Of a DNA stretch of 64,000 nucleotides, positions 21,343 to 30,455 are shown piece by piece. Source of the stretch: Engelhardtia mirabilis. GTDB taxonomy: Bacteria; Planctomycetota; UBA1135; GCA-002686595. How positions within the stretch are numbered: position 1 is the stretch's first letter; each line of letters starts with the position of its first letter. Both the position numbers and the translations under genes were made by a program. The stretch is from assembly GCF_007748095.1 (NCBI RefSeq), contig NZ_CP036287.1, forward strand, positions 1,674,001 to 1,738,000, in the 5' to 3' direction. Under the pieces are notes generated by a model that worked only from the letters and a program-made list of their open reading frames with translations, had not been told where the DNA came from and made no database searches.

Positions 21343-21884
21343 GTTCTGCTGCTCTTCGCAGGGGGCCACTTGCGTCGGTGGGGGAGGCAAGCAAGCGTAG
21401 CGAGAGGCTGCTCGTTCGACACGCATGGCGCGGTTCGCCCCTTGGCGAGCTCACCTCGAGCTGTGGTGCCGGGCTACCAGCTGTTCGAGGAGCCCGGGAG
21501 CGGGCAATCAGGCCGATCGGCGACGTCGAGGCGGCCCCGAAGCTGGGGATCGACGTGGACCGGCCCCCAGCGACGGCCACCCCCGACTCGAGCGCGATGC
21601 CGGGCCAGGTGAGGCCCGCGATCGGATCCAGATGCGAGATGCGGGCACCGCTTCCAGCGGCGAGAGGGTGTCCGGCGTCGCTCGCCACCATGCCGCACAG
21701 TGACGTCGTTCACGCAGCCGACGACGACGGCGGCGAGGCCGCTCCAACCTGGTTTCATTCGCCGCCACGTCCCGATGGACGGCGGGGCAGCCGAATCGAA
21801 CCGATCGAGTTCTTGGAACAGCCGAGCTCGCGATCCGCGCAAGGTCGAGCACTGACGCCGCCCCAGCACACGATCGGGCGCTCG
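21343..21884. other. Gene-less interval
   Basis: About 540 bp between two leftward genes. Open frames on both strands are compositional shadows. No repeat, hairpin next to a stop codon, or RNA gene was recognised. It contains the upstream region of the heme-binding lipoprotein gene, and its left end (to 21426) may be coding if the upstream ATG is used. Confidence 0.4.
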
Positions 21885-22682
21885 TCAGCGAGGGCCGCCG
21901 CCGCCCGGATGGATCCCACCCGCCCCGAGTGGCGACTCCGGTTCGACGCGCTCGATCTTGTGGGCCGGAACGCCGCCGTAGACCGAGCGAGGCTCGAGCG
22001 CGCGGTGCTTGGGGACGACGCTGAGAGCTCCGACTTGGGTCTGGTCGCCGATGGTGACGCCGATCCCGATCACGCTCTTCAGACCGACCGTGACGTAATT
22101 GCCGAAGTGAATGCGCGCGGTCTTCACGACGCCGCCCTCGACCAGGTGTCCCGACGCATGGGCGTCCGAGCCGATCACGACGTGGTCGCCGAACTCGAGC
22201 AGGTTGTGGTCCATCAACGAAATGGTGTTGATCCACACGTCTCGTCCGACCTTGGCGCCATTCAGCCGGTGGTACCAGCTCCAAAGGGGGGTCGCCCTCA
22301 GCACCGTACCGGCGAAGAGCCGGACCAAGTGGATCGAGACCGTGTACCGCACCCAGCGCAGGAGCGGCCAATCCAGATCGTCGATCCGCATCTCCGCTGC
22401 GTCGGGCGTGCGCCAGCCCATCAGCCGCATCGCCAAGGCCGAGAGCACCATCAGCGCAATGCAGAACAGGAGGTAGGCGGGCATGAACGCCATCGAGAGC
22501 ACCACGATGCGGACGTAGGCGTTGCCGAACGTCCAGTTGAAGTGCCAAGTCCAGAACAGGGCTCCCGGCAGAACGGACAAGCCGAAGATGATGCTCTCGA
22601 CCACGAAGCCGGAGAGCACGGCCCAGGTGACCCGCAGCATCCGGTGGAGTCGATCGGTGCGGGTGCGACGTCGAGCTGTCAT
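21885..22682 (-). CDS. Membrane-attached hexapeptide-repeat (left-handed beta-helix) acyltransferase-like protein
   Basis: About 265 residues from the ATG at 22682 (a start at 22718 would add 12 residues). The N-terminal third has two membrane segments (WAVLSGFVVESIIFGLSVLP and SMAFMPAYLLFCIALMVLSA). The C-terminal half has hexapeptide-repeat character: NGAKVGRDVWINTISLMDHN, FGDHVVIGSDAHASGHLVEG, FGNYVTVGLKSVIGIGVTIG, then TQVGALSVVPKH. This fits LbetaH acyltransferases, including the terminal domain of some nonribosomal peptide synthetases, which combines membrane helices with such repeats. It probably modifies a lipid, polysaccharide or peptide at the inner membrane; substrate unknown. There is no biosynthetic cluster beside it. 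Confidence 0.75.
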   Translation of the reverse strand: MTARRRTRTDRLHRMLRVTWAVLSGFVVESIIFGLSVLPGALFWTWHFNWTFGNAYVRIVVLSMAFMPAYLLFCIALMVLSALAMRLMGWRTPDAAEMRIDDLDWPLLRWVRYTVSIHLVRLFAGTVLRATPLWSWYHRLNGAKVGRDVWINTISLMDHNLLEFGDHVVIGSDAHASGHLVEGGVVKTARIHFGNYVTVGLKSVIGIGVTIGDQTQVGALSVVPKHRALEPRSVYGGVPAHKIERVEPESPLGAGGIHPGGGGPR

Positions 22683-23295
22683 GTCGGCATTGTTCCGAGC
22701 GATCGGTGGGGCACGCAACGGACTCGCGTTCGAGACGGGCCATCGGCTCGCCCTGGGCCGACCCGGGCGGCGAATCGGCGCTCTGGTCTCGATCGAGTGG
22801 CGGAGTAGCCGCGCCCCGGCTGGACGTCGCCCGCAGGGCCCCCGGCCGACGGAGGTCGAGCTGCGGACGGCGTGGCACGGGTCCGCTGCTTCTCGGCGAC
22901 AGCCGGCCAGTGGTGGCGTCGTGGAACGGATGCAGCGCCCTGGCTCCCTGGCCTGTGAGGGTCAGCGTGCCGCTCGAGAGCTGTGGGGCCCATGTCGGTC
23001 GTCGACCCAGTCTCCTCGAGCCAGGGCGATCACCGCGATCGGTGCCCGATCGAGCGGATGTCGAAGCTGACTGCACGTCCGCCGGCCCGGCGCTCGGACC
23101 TGGGAACGGGCCTCGCTCGGGTCGAGGACGTCCGGCCCCGGGACCGGGGCTCCGGCCGAGCGCAGCCGTGGTCAGTGGGCCAATCGACCCTGGCCCCGAC
23201 AGCTCAGGCGAGCTGCCCACTAGACTGCCGGGGGGCGCTGCGATCGAGCACCGGCCCGACGGCTCCATCTCCCACACCCTCGTTCGTCTCCTGCC
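22683..23295. other. Gene-less interval between divergent genes
   Basis: About 610 bp with no coding frame that looks like protein. It must carry the promoters of the leftward acyltransferase gene and the rightward small membrane protein gene. No motif was assigned. Confidence 0.4.
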
Positions 23296-23763
23296 GTGCA
23301 AGAATCCAACGTCTACGACGTGATCGCCGCGTTCTGGTGGCCCGCGGCGGTCCTGCTGTCTGCGGTCATATTTCGAGCGCCCCTGACGACCCTTCTTCGT
23401 CGCAGGGAGATTCGGGTGCGGTACGGATCCATGGAGCTGGTCGTTCCGGCGTCGGAGACCGAGTCCGCGCTGCAGGATGTTTTCGCCGGCTTTCTCGAGC
23501 AGTACGAGAGGCTCCTGCGGCCCTTCCATCGCGAGGTGATGGAGACTGTCCTGCGATCGGTCGAGCCGCGCCGAGTCGACGAGGTCATCGAGGGCTTCGA
23601 CCGCGACGATCCCGAGCACATCGGATGCCTTCGGGCCCTGAGAGGCCTGGGCCTGGTGGTTCCGGCGGGCGGCGGTGCCTGGAGCTCGGAGACTCGGATC
23701 GAGGTCACGGCGTTCGGCCGTTCCTTGACCAAGTACCTGCGGTCGCGCCGCGCGGAAGCGTGA
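23296..23763 (+). CDS. Small membrane-anchored protein with C-terminal winged-helix-like domain
   Basis: 155 residues from the GTG at 23296. One N-terminal membrane segment (VIAAFWWPAAVLLSAVIF) is followed by a short basic stretch. A soluble domain follows whose C-terminal third reads like a winged helix: LRALRGLGLVVPAGGG, TRIEVTAFGRSLTKYL. I do not recognise a named family. A membrane-tethered regulator is a reasonable guess but unproven. No strong ribosome site precedes the GTG. The gene stands alone between intergenic stretches of over 600 bp. Confidence 0.65.
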   Translation: MQESNVYDVIAAFWWPAAVLLSAVIFRAPLTTLLRRREIRVRYGSMELVVPASETESALQDVFAGFLEQYERLLRPFHREVMETVLRSVEPRRVDEVIEGFDRDDPEHIGCLRALRGLGLVVPAGGGAWSSETRIEVTAFGRSLTKYLRSRRAEA

Positions 23764-23928
23764 CCGTCGACAGGGCTCGGCCGAAGAAGGACGCGGGCTC
23801 GGAGCTGCGGACACTGCAGGCCAGCCGACACAGCCGATCTCGATTGCAAGAGCCAGTTCGGCCGGCGGCCGTTCGTCGTCTTGCGAGCGATGGTCGCTGC
23901 GGATTGGCGATCACGATGCGATCCGGAC

Positions 23929-23949
23929 GGGCGGGCGGGCGGGCGGGGG
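23929..23949 (+). repeat. G-quadruplex-like GGGC tract
   Basis: Five G runs of three to five, each separated by a single C. This meets the usual pattern for an intramolecular G-quadruplex with one-base loops. It could be structural or simply slipped-strand expansion; function unknown. Confidence 0.55.
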
Positions 23950-24144
23950 CCCGCGGTTGTGGCGGCCAGAGCTTCGAGCTGCGCGGTCCGCTGGAGTACG
24001 GCCGAGGGCGTACGACGCCAGCTCGACAGACAGGGTCGATCAGGCCACGGTGCGCCGCGCGTCCGTGAGCGGACGCGGGCTCGACCCTATCGCAGCCCTG
24101 TCGAAGCTCTTTGCGACCCATGTGATGGAATTCTGGAGGCTCAT

Positions 24145-24168
24145 GGGCGGCTGGGCGGCTGGGCGGCA
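24145..24168 (+). repeat. Tandem octamer GGGCGGCT x3
   Basis: Two exact copies of GGGCGGCT followed by GGGCGGCA. A short tandem repeat in non-coding DNA about 320 bp upstream of the LamG protein gene. Confidence 0.6.
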
Positions 24169-24484
24169 TCGGGCTGTCTTGCGGCTCGACCGAAGCGCTG
24201 ACGATCTTCGCGGGCAAGCGGATCAACCGCGGGCCGAGGTTTCGTGCCCTGCATCAGGGGCCTTCGCTAACCTCGACCGAGACGCGAAGCAGATCTACGG
24301 CTGGTGAATGGCCGAGGAGGTGTTCACCACGCGTGGATCAAGCATCCGGGAGAGAGGGCGTCTGCCGTCTTGAAGACCGAGGAACCGAGGCTCCGAGAGC
24401 GGTGGTCCGGGCCGTCGTCGTTGTTACTTGCGATCCGAGCAGTAGCTTCGCGGCTGCCGATGTCAGAAGACCGGGAGTCGAGCC

Positions 24485-27400
24485 ATGAGCTGCTACTGGG
24501 CGTTCGATCTGTCGTGCGGAGCCACTACGTGTTGGTTCGAGTATCAGCTTCCCGCGACGTGGAACGGGGTCGAGCCGTTCACGTTCAGCTTCTGGATGTG
24601 GGTCGAAGACCCGACCCATGTGGCAGAGTCGATCTTCAGCATCGGCGATCGAAGGCCATCGAATGGTCGCCGAGTCTTCTCGCTCGCAGGGCACTACGGC
24701 AATGAACGCCTCTTCGGAGCCTTCACCGGCTTCGTCGCGGGGGCGGTAGAGCAAGCCCCGTGGATCGACCTGGTCGGTCGCACCTGCCGGTGGATCCACT
24801 TCGCGGTGACCTACGATGACAAGCAGAACGAGTTCCGGATCTACGTGGACGGCAAAGCCAGCGCGTCCTACGCACCCGTGGCCGCACCGCCAATGCCCGG
24901 CCCCGTCAGCTTCGGGGCTACGCCGTTCAAGGCGTTCTACACCCCGCAAACCAACGTCCACTCGATCACCGGTCTCATTGATGAGGTCCGCATGTGGGAC
25001 GTCGCATTCGATGCCGATCGAATCGTCGCAAGCATGTACGGGCGTCTCGTCAACCCGCAGGACGAGAGGGGCCTCATCAGTTACGTCAACGTGCCGCCCG
25101 GCGTGGTGCAGGGAATCGGCGCACCCGTGCCCTCGCTGGAGGACCACGTCAGCGGCCAGAAGGTCTCGATCAAGCCCGGCGTACAGCTCATCCCTGCCTC
25201 GATCCCTGACGGCGGCGCGCTGCGGCTCGCGCTGGAGGGCGAGGCCGTGCTCTTTTCGGACCCTGACTTCCAAGGTCATTCCTGGCTCCTCGGTGGGAGT
25301 CCCGACCGATCCGACGCGCGCGGAGACCTCCGACACTGTTCACCACGCTCCATGCGAGTGGGGCCCAACACCGTCGTCACCCTCTTCAGCGAAGTCGGTG
25401 GTCAGGGGGTCACGCAGCAAGCCGTTGCTGACTTGCCGAACTTCGGCCATACCCGACTCATGGCAGCCGCCGATGTGTCGACTCCGTTGTCGGTCAGGAT
25501 CGACTCGACTCGCGACAGGGTGTCGACGGCTCCGTGGGCCATAGGGACCAGCCAGGAAGGTGTCTACCTCTGCGCTTCGCTGCGAGACAGCCCCGGCCGC
25601 AATACGCTCGGATTGAAGCTCGCACTGACGACCACCTCGTGCATCTCGGCGAAGCCTTCGGCCGTCCGTAAGCCCCATGAAGGTCTCCTGGCGATCGAGC
25701 CCCTGGATCAGCCCCTCGATGATCCGCGCGAGACCGCCGTCGCCATCTACGCGCCGAGTCACGAGGGCCACGCGACGAGCATCGATGACTGGTTCGGGAT
25801 CGGCTCGCCGGCGACACCCTTCGCCGCCGTCGAGGAGGGCGACGGCGGGAACTTCTCGCTCCGATGCCTCGATGACGGCCGCTGGCTGACCGTCGGCGAC
25901 GACCGCTGCCGTCTTTCGAGCGATCGCGAGGCGAGGGGTCTGTTCCGGCGCGCGATCTGCGGAGCCGAGGACGAAGGCCAGGTCCCGGAGCTGCAGGTCG
26001 GAGACATCGCGTTCTATGCCGAGCCCGGCTATTGGGGCCGTGCCTGGGTCTTCCGCGAGGGCCAGCCCGACCTGGCCAAGCTCATCGAGGGCTTCGCGCC
26101 CCAGTCGATCCGCCTAGGGCCCAGCACGCTATTGACGCTGTCATCGCGGACCAACGATGCCTCTGGGAAGGGCACCGTCGACTTCCTCGTCGATGTCCCG
26201 GAACTGATCGCTTCCGACTTCGGCAAGGCGGCGCCCCAATCCTTCACTCGTCGGCGCATCGTCGCGCCGGGCGCGGTCGGACTGGAGTGGAGATCGGAGT
26301 TGAGCGAAGACCTGTGGCTGGTCGACGGGCGCGCCGAGCGCTACGCGGCCTACCGCACCAGCCTGCGCCTTCCGAAGAACGTCCACACGGTCTACGTCGG
26401 CGTGACCGAGGACGCCGTGCTCGCGATCGACGGACAGGCGCCCCTGTCCCTGACCGCGGGCGAGGCACTGAAGCCCGTCTCGGCCGGTGCGACGGGGCGC
26501 TTGATCATCTCGAGCGAGGCCACCGGGCTCGCGACGGCCGGTCTGGTGCTTCGCACCGACACCATGGCGCGCAACGCCGTCGTGACTCTCTTCCCGGCGA
26601 CCGACGTGCACACCAGGCTCGCCACACTGTCGGACGGCGAGCTCTACGCTGCGGAGGTCCACGGCAAACGGATCCTGCGCGAAGGGGTCAGTGTCGAGGG
26701 TGCGGCGAATGCGCAGAACGCGATCAAGGCCATGATGCGCTCCGTCCGCTACACGGAGGAGAAGCTCGACGCGCAAGTCGACGGAGGACCGGTGTCGCGG
26801 CTGTCGTCGCCCGGGATGGCGCACTGCGAGTGCTGGGAGTGGAAGTGCTGCAGCGAGAGCATCACCCACGACTGCATGGAGAACGAGGGCTGGTCCATCG
26901 CCTTCGACGGTTCCGTGGGCCTGGGTGCTCGCGCGACGTCGACATCGACCTACGAGGTTTTGGCGAAGACGCAGGTGCAGGAAGGTGGTGGTTATTGGAA
27001 AGCTGAAACGGAAGGTCCGTTCTGGACCGAGGGACTCACCGCTGGCCACGGTGTCACGGAGTGGTGGAAGGCTGTGGTGAGCCACGCCGAGCAGGTCGTC
27101 CGAGTCGTCGTCCGAAAGGCGGTGGACCTGGTCGATCGACTCGAGGTCCAGATCCAGCTGATCGGGGATCGGGTCAAGAACTTCGTGATCGATACAGCCA
27201 CCAAGGCAGCGGCAGTAGCCCAGGCGGTCCTCGCCAAGATCGCGAGCGACGTCGCGATGGTCGTCGATTGGCTGTCTTTCCTCTTCGATTGGCACGACAT
27301 CCGCGTCGTCCAGGCGCGGCTCGCTCGGGACATCGACCGGACGCTGACTGGCTTCTCCGAGCTTATCCTCGCTCAGAAGCCCCGTTTCGAGAACGGCGTC

Positions 27401-29152
27401 GACCAGTTCTCCGACTACCTCGTCGGCATCGCGGAGGAGCTCAAGGGCTACTTCGCGACGAAGCCCATCGCTACGAACCGGCAGCTCGCTGCGTCCCGAC
27501 GGCATCCGGCGGCGGAGGAGAAGGTTCACTGGTTCCTCGAGAAGTTCTCGAGTCCCTCGGTCTTGGCCTACGACACCGGTGTGGCGATCGGGATGGGCGG
27601 GCCTCCCGAAGCGGTTGCGCGTCTGATCCAGGGCATCGAGGCGCTGCTGGACGACGAGATCCAGAGCACACTGATCCGCTCCCAGCTCGGCCAGGCGCGG
27701 ACCTACTTCTATGACGCCTTCAACAGCGACGCCAACATGGGGCTGGACATGGACCAGTTCATGGCGGGGATTGTCACAGTCCTCGAGATCGGCATCGAAG
27801 TTGCGCTGGACTTCGCGAAGGTGGTCGTCGGCTTGTTGTTCGAGCTCGTGGCGGACGCCGTCCTCTGGGTCCGCGAAGCGCTGGAGGCTCCGATCGACCT
27901 CGGCCCGGTCCATACGCTCTGGGATCTTGTCACTGCGGACAACGAGCTCGGCGAGCTGAAGCTCAATCTCCTGAACCTGATGACGCTGGGCGTCTCGATC
28001 CCCACGACAGTCATCTACAAGGCCATCTCGGGCAAGTCGCCCGCGAATGTGGCCGACTACGAGCCGTTGCAGAGCGGATCGCGGGCAGATGTGGCTGCGC
28101 CACTCGACGAGTTCCACGATCTCAAGCTCTTCAGTGCCATCGTCTCGAGCTGCTTCGCCATTGTCGGTGGAGAGCTCTCGCTGCTACTCGACGCAGAGTC
28201 GGCGTGCCAGATGGCCGCGAAGGTGAGCAAAGCTGCCGGGAAGAAGGTGGTCCTGATCGATCCGGGGCAGGAGAGCAAGCTGGCGACGATCGTCCCGAAG
28301 CGTCCTGCTGCATGGGCCGAAGGCTTCGACATGGCTGAGCAGACGGTCTCGAGGCTCGAGTGGATCGCTTGGGGCTGCGACTTCGGTGGCCAGGTCTTCG
28401 GTTGGCCGGGCGGATTCCCCTTGGCCAAGCCGATCAACGGCGAGTTCTTCCCTGTTGACGATCAGCCCGAGCTTCTCGCCGACGTCCTGTGGTTCAGCGA
28501 GTGGGGCCTCCTCGTGCTGAATGCAGTCGCGATCAAGTGGGACGTGATGGGCAGGCTCCTGTCCAAGAGACAGCTGCGGCGGAAAGACGACGTCTGCCTC
28601 GTCGCAGACAATGTCCTGGCGTTGCTCCATCTCGGGCTGGCCCTTGCCGTCTGGCACTCAGAGGCGAATCACAAGGACCCGTGGTATCTCGAGCACGTGC
28701 TTCTTCCCAAGAGCATCGCGACCGTTGCGGGCCTGGTGCCTGACGTCCTGGCCTTCCTTCAGTTGCCAGTGCTCACGATCGATTCCGAGGGGGTGACGCT
28801 CGCCGCCTACCTCGCGCTCGAGGCGATCGCTACCGATTTCCAGGTCGGGCTCTCGATGTACATGGGGATCGCCGGGCTGATCGATACGCCGGCTGGTGCG
28901 AACTTCAGCGCCTCGACGACGAGTGGGCTCGCTGGCACCAAGGTGTCTTTCACCGACCGATCGACAGGGCCGGTCTCCAGTTGGAGCTGGGAGTTCGTCG
29001 ACGGCGCCGGTACCCAATCGCAACGCCCGAATCCGGAGTACACCTACCTGAGGCCAGGCGTCTACACCGTCACCCTCACCGTGACTCCTCCGGGGACCGA
29101 CAGCGTGATGGCGAAACAGCGCTACATAACGATCACCGGTCGGAGTGGATGA
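24485..29152 (+). CDS. 1555-residue LamG / crystallin-like / PKD-domain protein without signal peptide
   Basis: ATG at 24485 with GGGAG about 9 bases upstream. Residues 1-185 form a LamG (concanavalin-like) domain (VEPFTFSFWMWVEDP, WIHFAVTYDDKQNEFRIYVD, ITGLIDEVRMWDVAFDADRI). Residues about 250-325 and 505-580 look like beta/gamma-crystallin motifs (AVLFSDPDFQGHSWLL..SMRVGP and IAFYAEPGYWGRAWVF..SIRLGP). A Cys-rich cluster (HCECWEWKCC) lies near 780. From about 860 to 1450 the protein is helix-rich with several hydrophobic segments (FAKVVVGLLFELVADAVLW, LLLDAESACQMAAK). The last ~85 residues are a PKD domain (FTDRSTGPVSSWSWEF, YLRPGVYTVTLTV). No Sec or Tat signal is visible. The architecture suggests a large surface or exported binding protein, possibly toxin-like; that is inference. 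Confidence 0.85.
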   Translation: MSCYWAFDLSCGATTCWFEYQLPATWNGVEPFTFSFWMWVEDPTHVAESIFSIGDRRPSNGRRVFSLAGHYGNERLFGAFTGFVAGAVEQAPWIDLVGRTCRWIHFAVTYDDKQNEFRIYVDGKASASYAPVAAPPMPGPVSFGATPFKAFYTPQTNVHSITGLIDEVRMWDVAFDADRIVASMYGRLVNPQDERGLISYVNVPPGVVQGIGAPVPSLEDHVSGQKVSIKPGVQLIPASIPDGGALRLALEGEAVLFSDPDFQGHSWLLGGSPDRSDARGDLRHCSPRSMRVGPNTVVTLFSEVGGQGVTQQAVADLPNFGHTRLMAAADVSTPLSVRIDSTRDRVSTAPWAIGTSQEGVYLCASLRDSPGRNTLGLKLALTTTSCISAKPSAVRKPHEGLLAIEPLDQPLDDPRETAVAIYAPSHEGHATSIDDWFGIGSPATPFAAVEEGDGGNFSLRCLDDGRWLTVGDDRCRLSSDREARGLFRRAICGAEDEGQVPELQVGDIAFYAEPGYWGRAWVFREGQPDLAKLIEGFAPQSIRLGPSTLLTLSSRTNDASGKGTVDFLVDVPELIASDFGKAAPQSFTRRRIVAPGAVGLEWRSELSEDLWLVDGRAERYAAYRTSLRLPKNVHTVYVGVTEDAVLAIDGQAPLSLTAGEALKPVSAGATGRLIISSEATGLATAGLVLRTDTMARNAVVTLFPATDVHTRLATLSDGELYAAEVHGKRILREGVSVEGAANAQNAIKAMMRSVRYTEEKLDAQVDGGPVSRLSSPGMAHCECWEWKCCSESITHDCMENEGWSIAFDGSVGLGARATSTSTYEVLAKTQVQEGGGYWKAETEGPFWTEGLTAGHGVTEWWKAVVSHAEQVVRVVVRKAVDLVDRLEVQIQLIGDRVKNFVIDTATKAAAVAQAVLAKIASDVAMVVDWLSFLFDWHDIRVVQARLARDIDRTLTGFSELILAQKPRFENGVDQFSDYLVGIAEELKGYFATKPIATNRQLAASRRHPAAEEKVHWFLEKFSSPSVLAYDTGVAIGMGGPPEAVARLIQGIEALLDDEIQSTLIRSQLGQARTYFYDAFNSDANMGLDMDQFMAGIVTVLEIGIEVALDFAKVVVGLLFELVADAVLWVREALEAPIDLGPVHTLWDLVTADNELGELKLNLLNLMTLGVSIPTTVIYKAISGKSPANVADYEPLQSGSRADVAAPLDEFHDLKLFSAIVSSCFAIVGGELSLLLDAESACQMAAKVSKAAGKKVVLIDPGQESKLATIVPKRPAAWAEGFDMAEQTVSRLEWIAWGCDFGGQVFGWPGGFPLAKPINGEFFPVDDQPELLADVLWFSEWGLLVLNAVAIKWDVMGRLLSKRQLRRKDDVCLVADNVLALLHLGLALAVWHSEANHKDPWYLEHVLLPKSIATVAGLVPDVLAFLQLPVLTIDSEGVTLAAYLALEAIATDFQVGLSMYMGIAGLIDTPAGANFSASTTSGLAGTKVSFTDRSTGPVSSWSWEFVDGAGTQSQRPNPEYTYLRPGVYTVTLTVTPPGTDSVMAKQRYITITGRSG

Positions 29153-29155
29153 GTT

Positions 29156-29172
29156 GACCTCGAGCCGAGGTC
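29156..29172 (+). terminator. Hairpin directly after the LamG protein gene
   Basis: GACCTCG-AGC-CGAGGTC is a perfect 7-bp stem with a 3-base loop, 3 bases past the stop codon. Position suggests a terminator or mRNA end-stabiliser; no U-tract. Confidence 0.45.
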
Positions 29173-29387
29173 GTCCAGGCCGGGCGAGCCTCGGGTCAGC
29201 CGAGGGGCTGCGAGCGCGACCGAGCTCGGCCCGGTGGAGTCGAGCTGGTGGGGCGGTGCTTTTGCGGCCGTGCTTTGGCGGCCGTGGGGGAGTCCTGATG
29301 CGTGGGTTCATGGTGCATCGATTCCGCCCGCGGTCGTGCTTCAGGTCGTGACAACGACCAGGGATCGCCCGTCACCTGAATGCCGTC

Positions 29388-30455
29388 TTGCTCCCTACGC
29401 TCCGCGGGATCTCGATCTGTGTCTGCTTCGCTCTGCTCGGCTGTCAGGCCCCGCACACGGCCGGCCCGAGCTCCGTCCACTCAGCGTCCGAGAGCTACCT
29501 CGACTACTCCGACCGCGACGACCGCCTGAACGGCGGCGTCAGGATGGTCCCGATCGAGAAGCCGAAGGGCAGCTTCGAGGTCTGGAACAAGCGCGTGGGC
29601 AATGCTCCGAAGATCAAGGTGCTTCTGCTCCACGGCGGTCCCGGGCTGACCCAGGAGTATCTCGAGGCCTTCGACAGCTTCCTGCCCGCCGCCGGCGTCG
29701 TGTACTACTACTACGACCAGCTCGGGTCTTACTACAGCGATCAACCCGACGAACCGGAGCTGCGGGAGCTGCCTCGCTTCGTCGACGAGGTCGAGCAGGT
29801 GCGCCAGACGCGCGGCCTCGACGCGGACGAGTTCTACCTCTACCGCCATTCCTGGGGCGGAATGCTGGCGATCGAGTACGCGCTCCGGCGTCAAGACCAT
29901 CTGAAGGGCTTGATCGTCTCGAACATGATGTCCAGCATTCCGGCCTACAACGAGTACGCCGAGAGGTTCTTCAAGGAGACGATGGATCCAGAGGTTCTCG
30001 CAGCGCTCCAGGCCTTCGAGTCCGCGCAGGACTACGAGAACCCGCGCTACATGGAGTTGCTGTACGAGCACCACTACGTGGAGCACTTCCTCCGTGTGCC
30101 CCTGGAGCAGTGGCCGGAGCCGGTCAACCGCGGGTTCGATCACCTGAACGCCGATATCTACGTGCCTATGCAGGGCCCCAGGGAGTTGGGGGCGAGCGGC
30201 AAGTTGGCCACCTGGGACCGCGCCGCCGACCTCGACCGGATCACGGTGCCGACCCTGGTGATCGTCGCCCGTCACGACAACATGGATCCCGTGTACCTGG
30301 AGTGGATGGCCCAGACCGTTCAGAGGGGGCGCTTCCTCTTCTGCCCCGACGGCAGTCGTTGCGCCCTCTACGACGACCAGCAGGTCTACATGGACGGCCT
30401 GATCCGCTTCCTCCAGGACGTGGACGCCGGCGCGACTGCGCTAGCCGTCACCTAG
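29388..30455 (+). CDS. Prolyl-iminopeptidase-like alpha/beta-hydrolase lipoprotein, catalytic His replaced
   Basis: 355 residues. TTG at 29388 is the only start after an in-frame stop at 29376 that keeps the lipoprotein signal (ISICVCFALLGCQAP, Cys19). The fold is peptidase family S33: oxyanion motif HGGPG at 82-86, DQLGS at 110-114, nucleophile elbow HSWGG with Ser155, and the acid region VARHDNMDP with Asp297. Two family-defining positions differ. The residue before HSWGG is Arg where Gly-His-Ser is normal. At the expected catalytic His (usually G-S-H before the YDD segment) the sequence is DGSRCALYDD, giving Arg324. Both changes are single-base in principle. Either the enzyme is inactive, another His serves, or it is a binding protein. 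No neighbour suggests a pathway. Confidence 0.85.
   Translation: MLPTLRGISICVCFALLGCQAPHTAGPSSVHSASESYLDYSDRDDRLNGGVRMVPIEKPKGSFEVWNKRVGNAPKIKVLLLHGGPGLTQEYLEAFDSFLPAAGVVYYYYDQLGSYYSDQPDEPELRELPRFVDEVEQVRQTRGLDADEFYLYRHSWGGMLAIEYALRRQDHLKGLIVSNMMSSIPAYNEYAERFFKETMDPEVLAALQAFESAQDYENPRYMELLYEHHYVEHFLRVPLEQWPEPVNRGFDHLNADIYVPMQGPRELGASGKLATWDRAADLDRITVPTLVIVARHDNMDPVYLEWMAQTVQRGRFLFCPDGSRCALYDDQQVYMDGLIRFLQDVDAGATALAVT

Larger units (their letters stand above)
23764..24484. other. Gene-less interval with G-rich simple repeats
   Basis: About 720 bp upstream of the giant LamG protein gene. No coding frame is credible. It holds a G-quadruplex-like tract (23929-23949) and a GGGCGGCT triplication (24145-24168), listed separately. 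A GGGAG ribosome site about 9 bases before the ATG at 24485 closes the interval. Confidence 0.45.

Noticed and set aside
19585..21612. 675-codon plus-strand frame opposite the heme-binding lipoprotein
   Set aside because: Antisense shadow; the minus strand has CxxCH and propeller motifs.
26141..28117. 658-codon minus-strand frame inside the LamG protein gene
   Set aside because: Antisense to a gene with clear LamG and PKD domains and a ribosome site; no recognisable domain.
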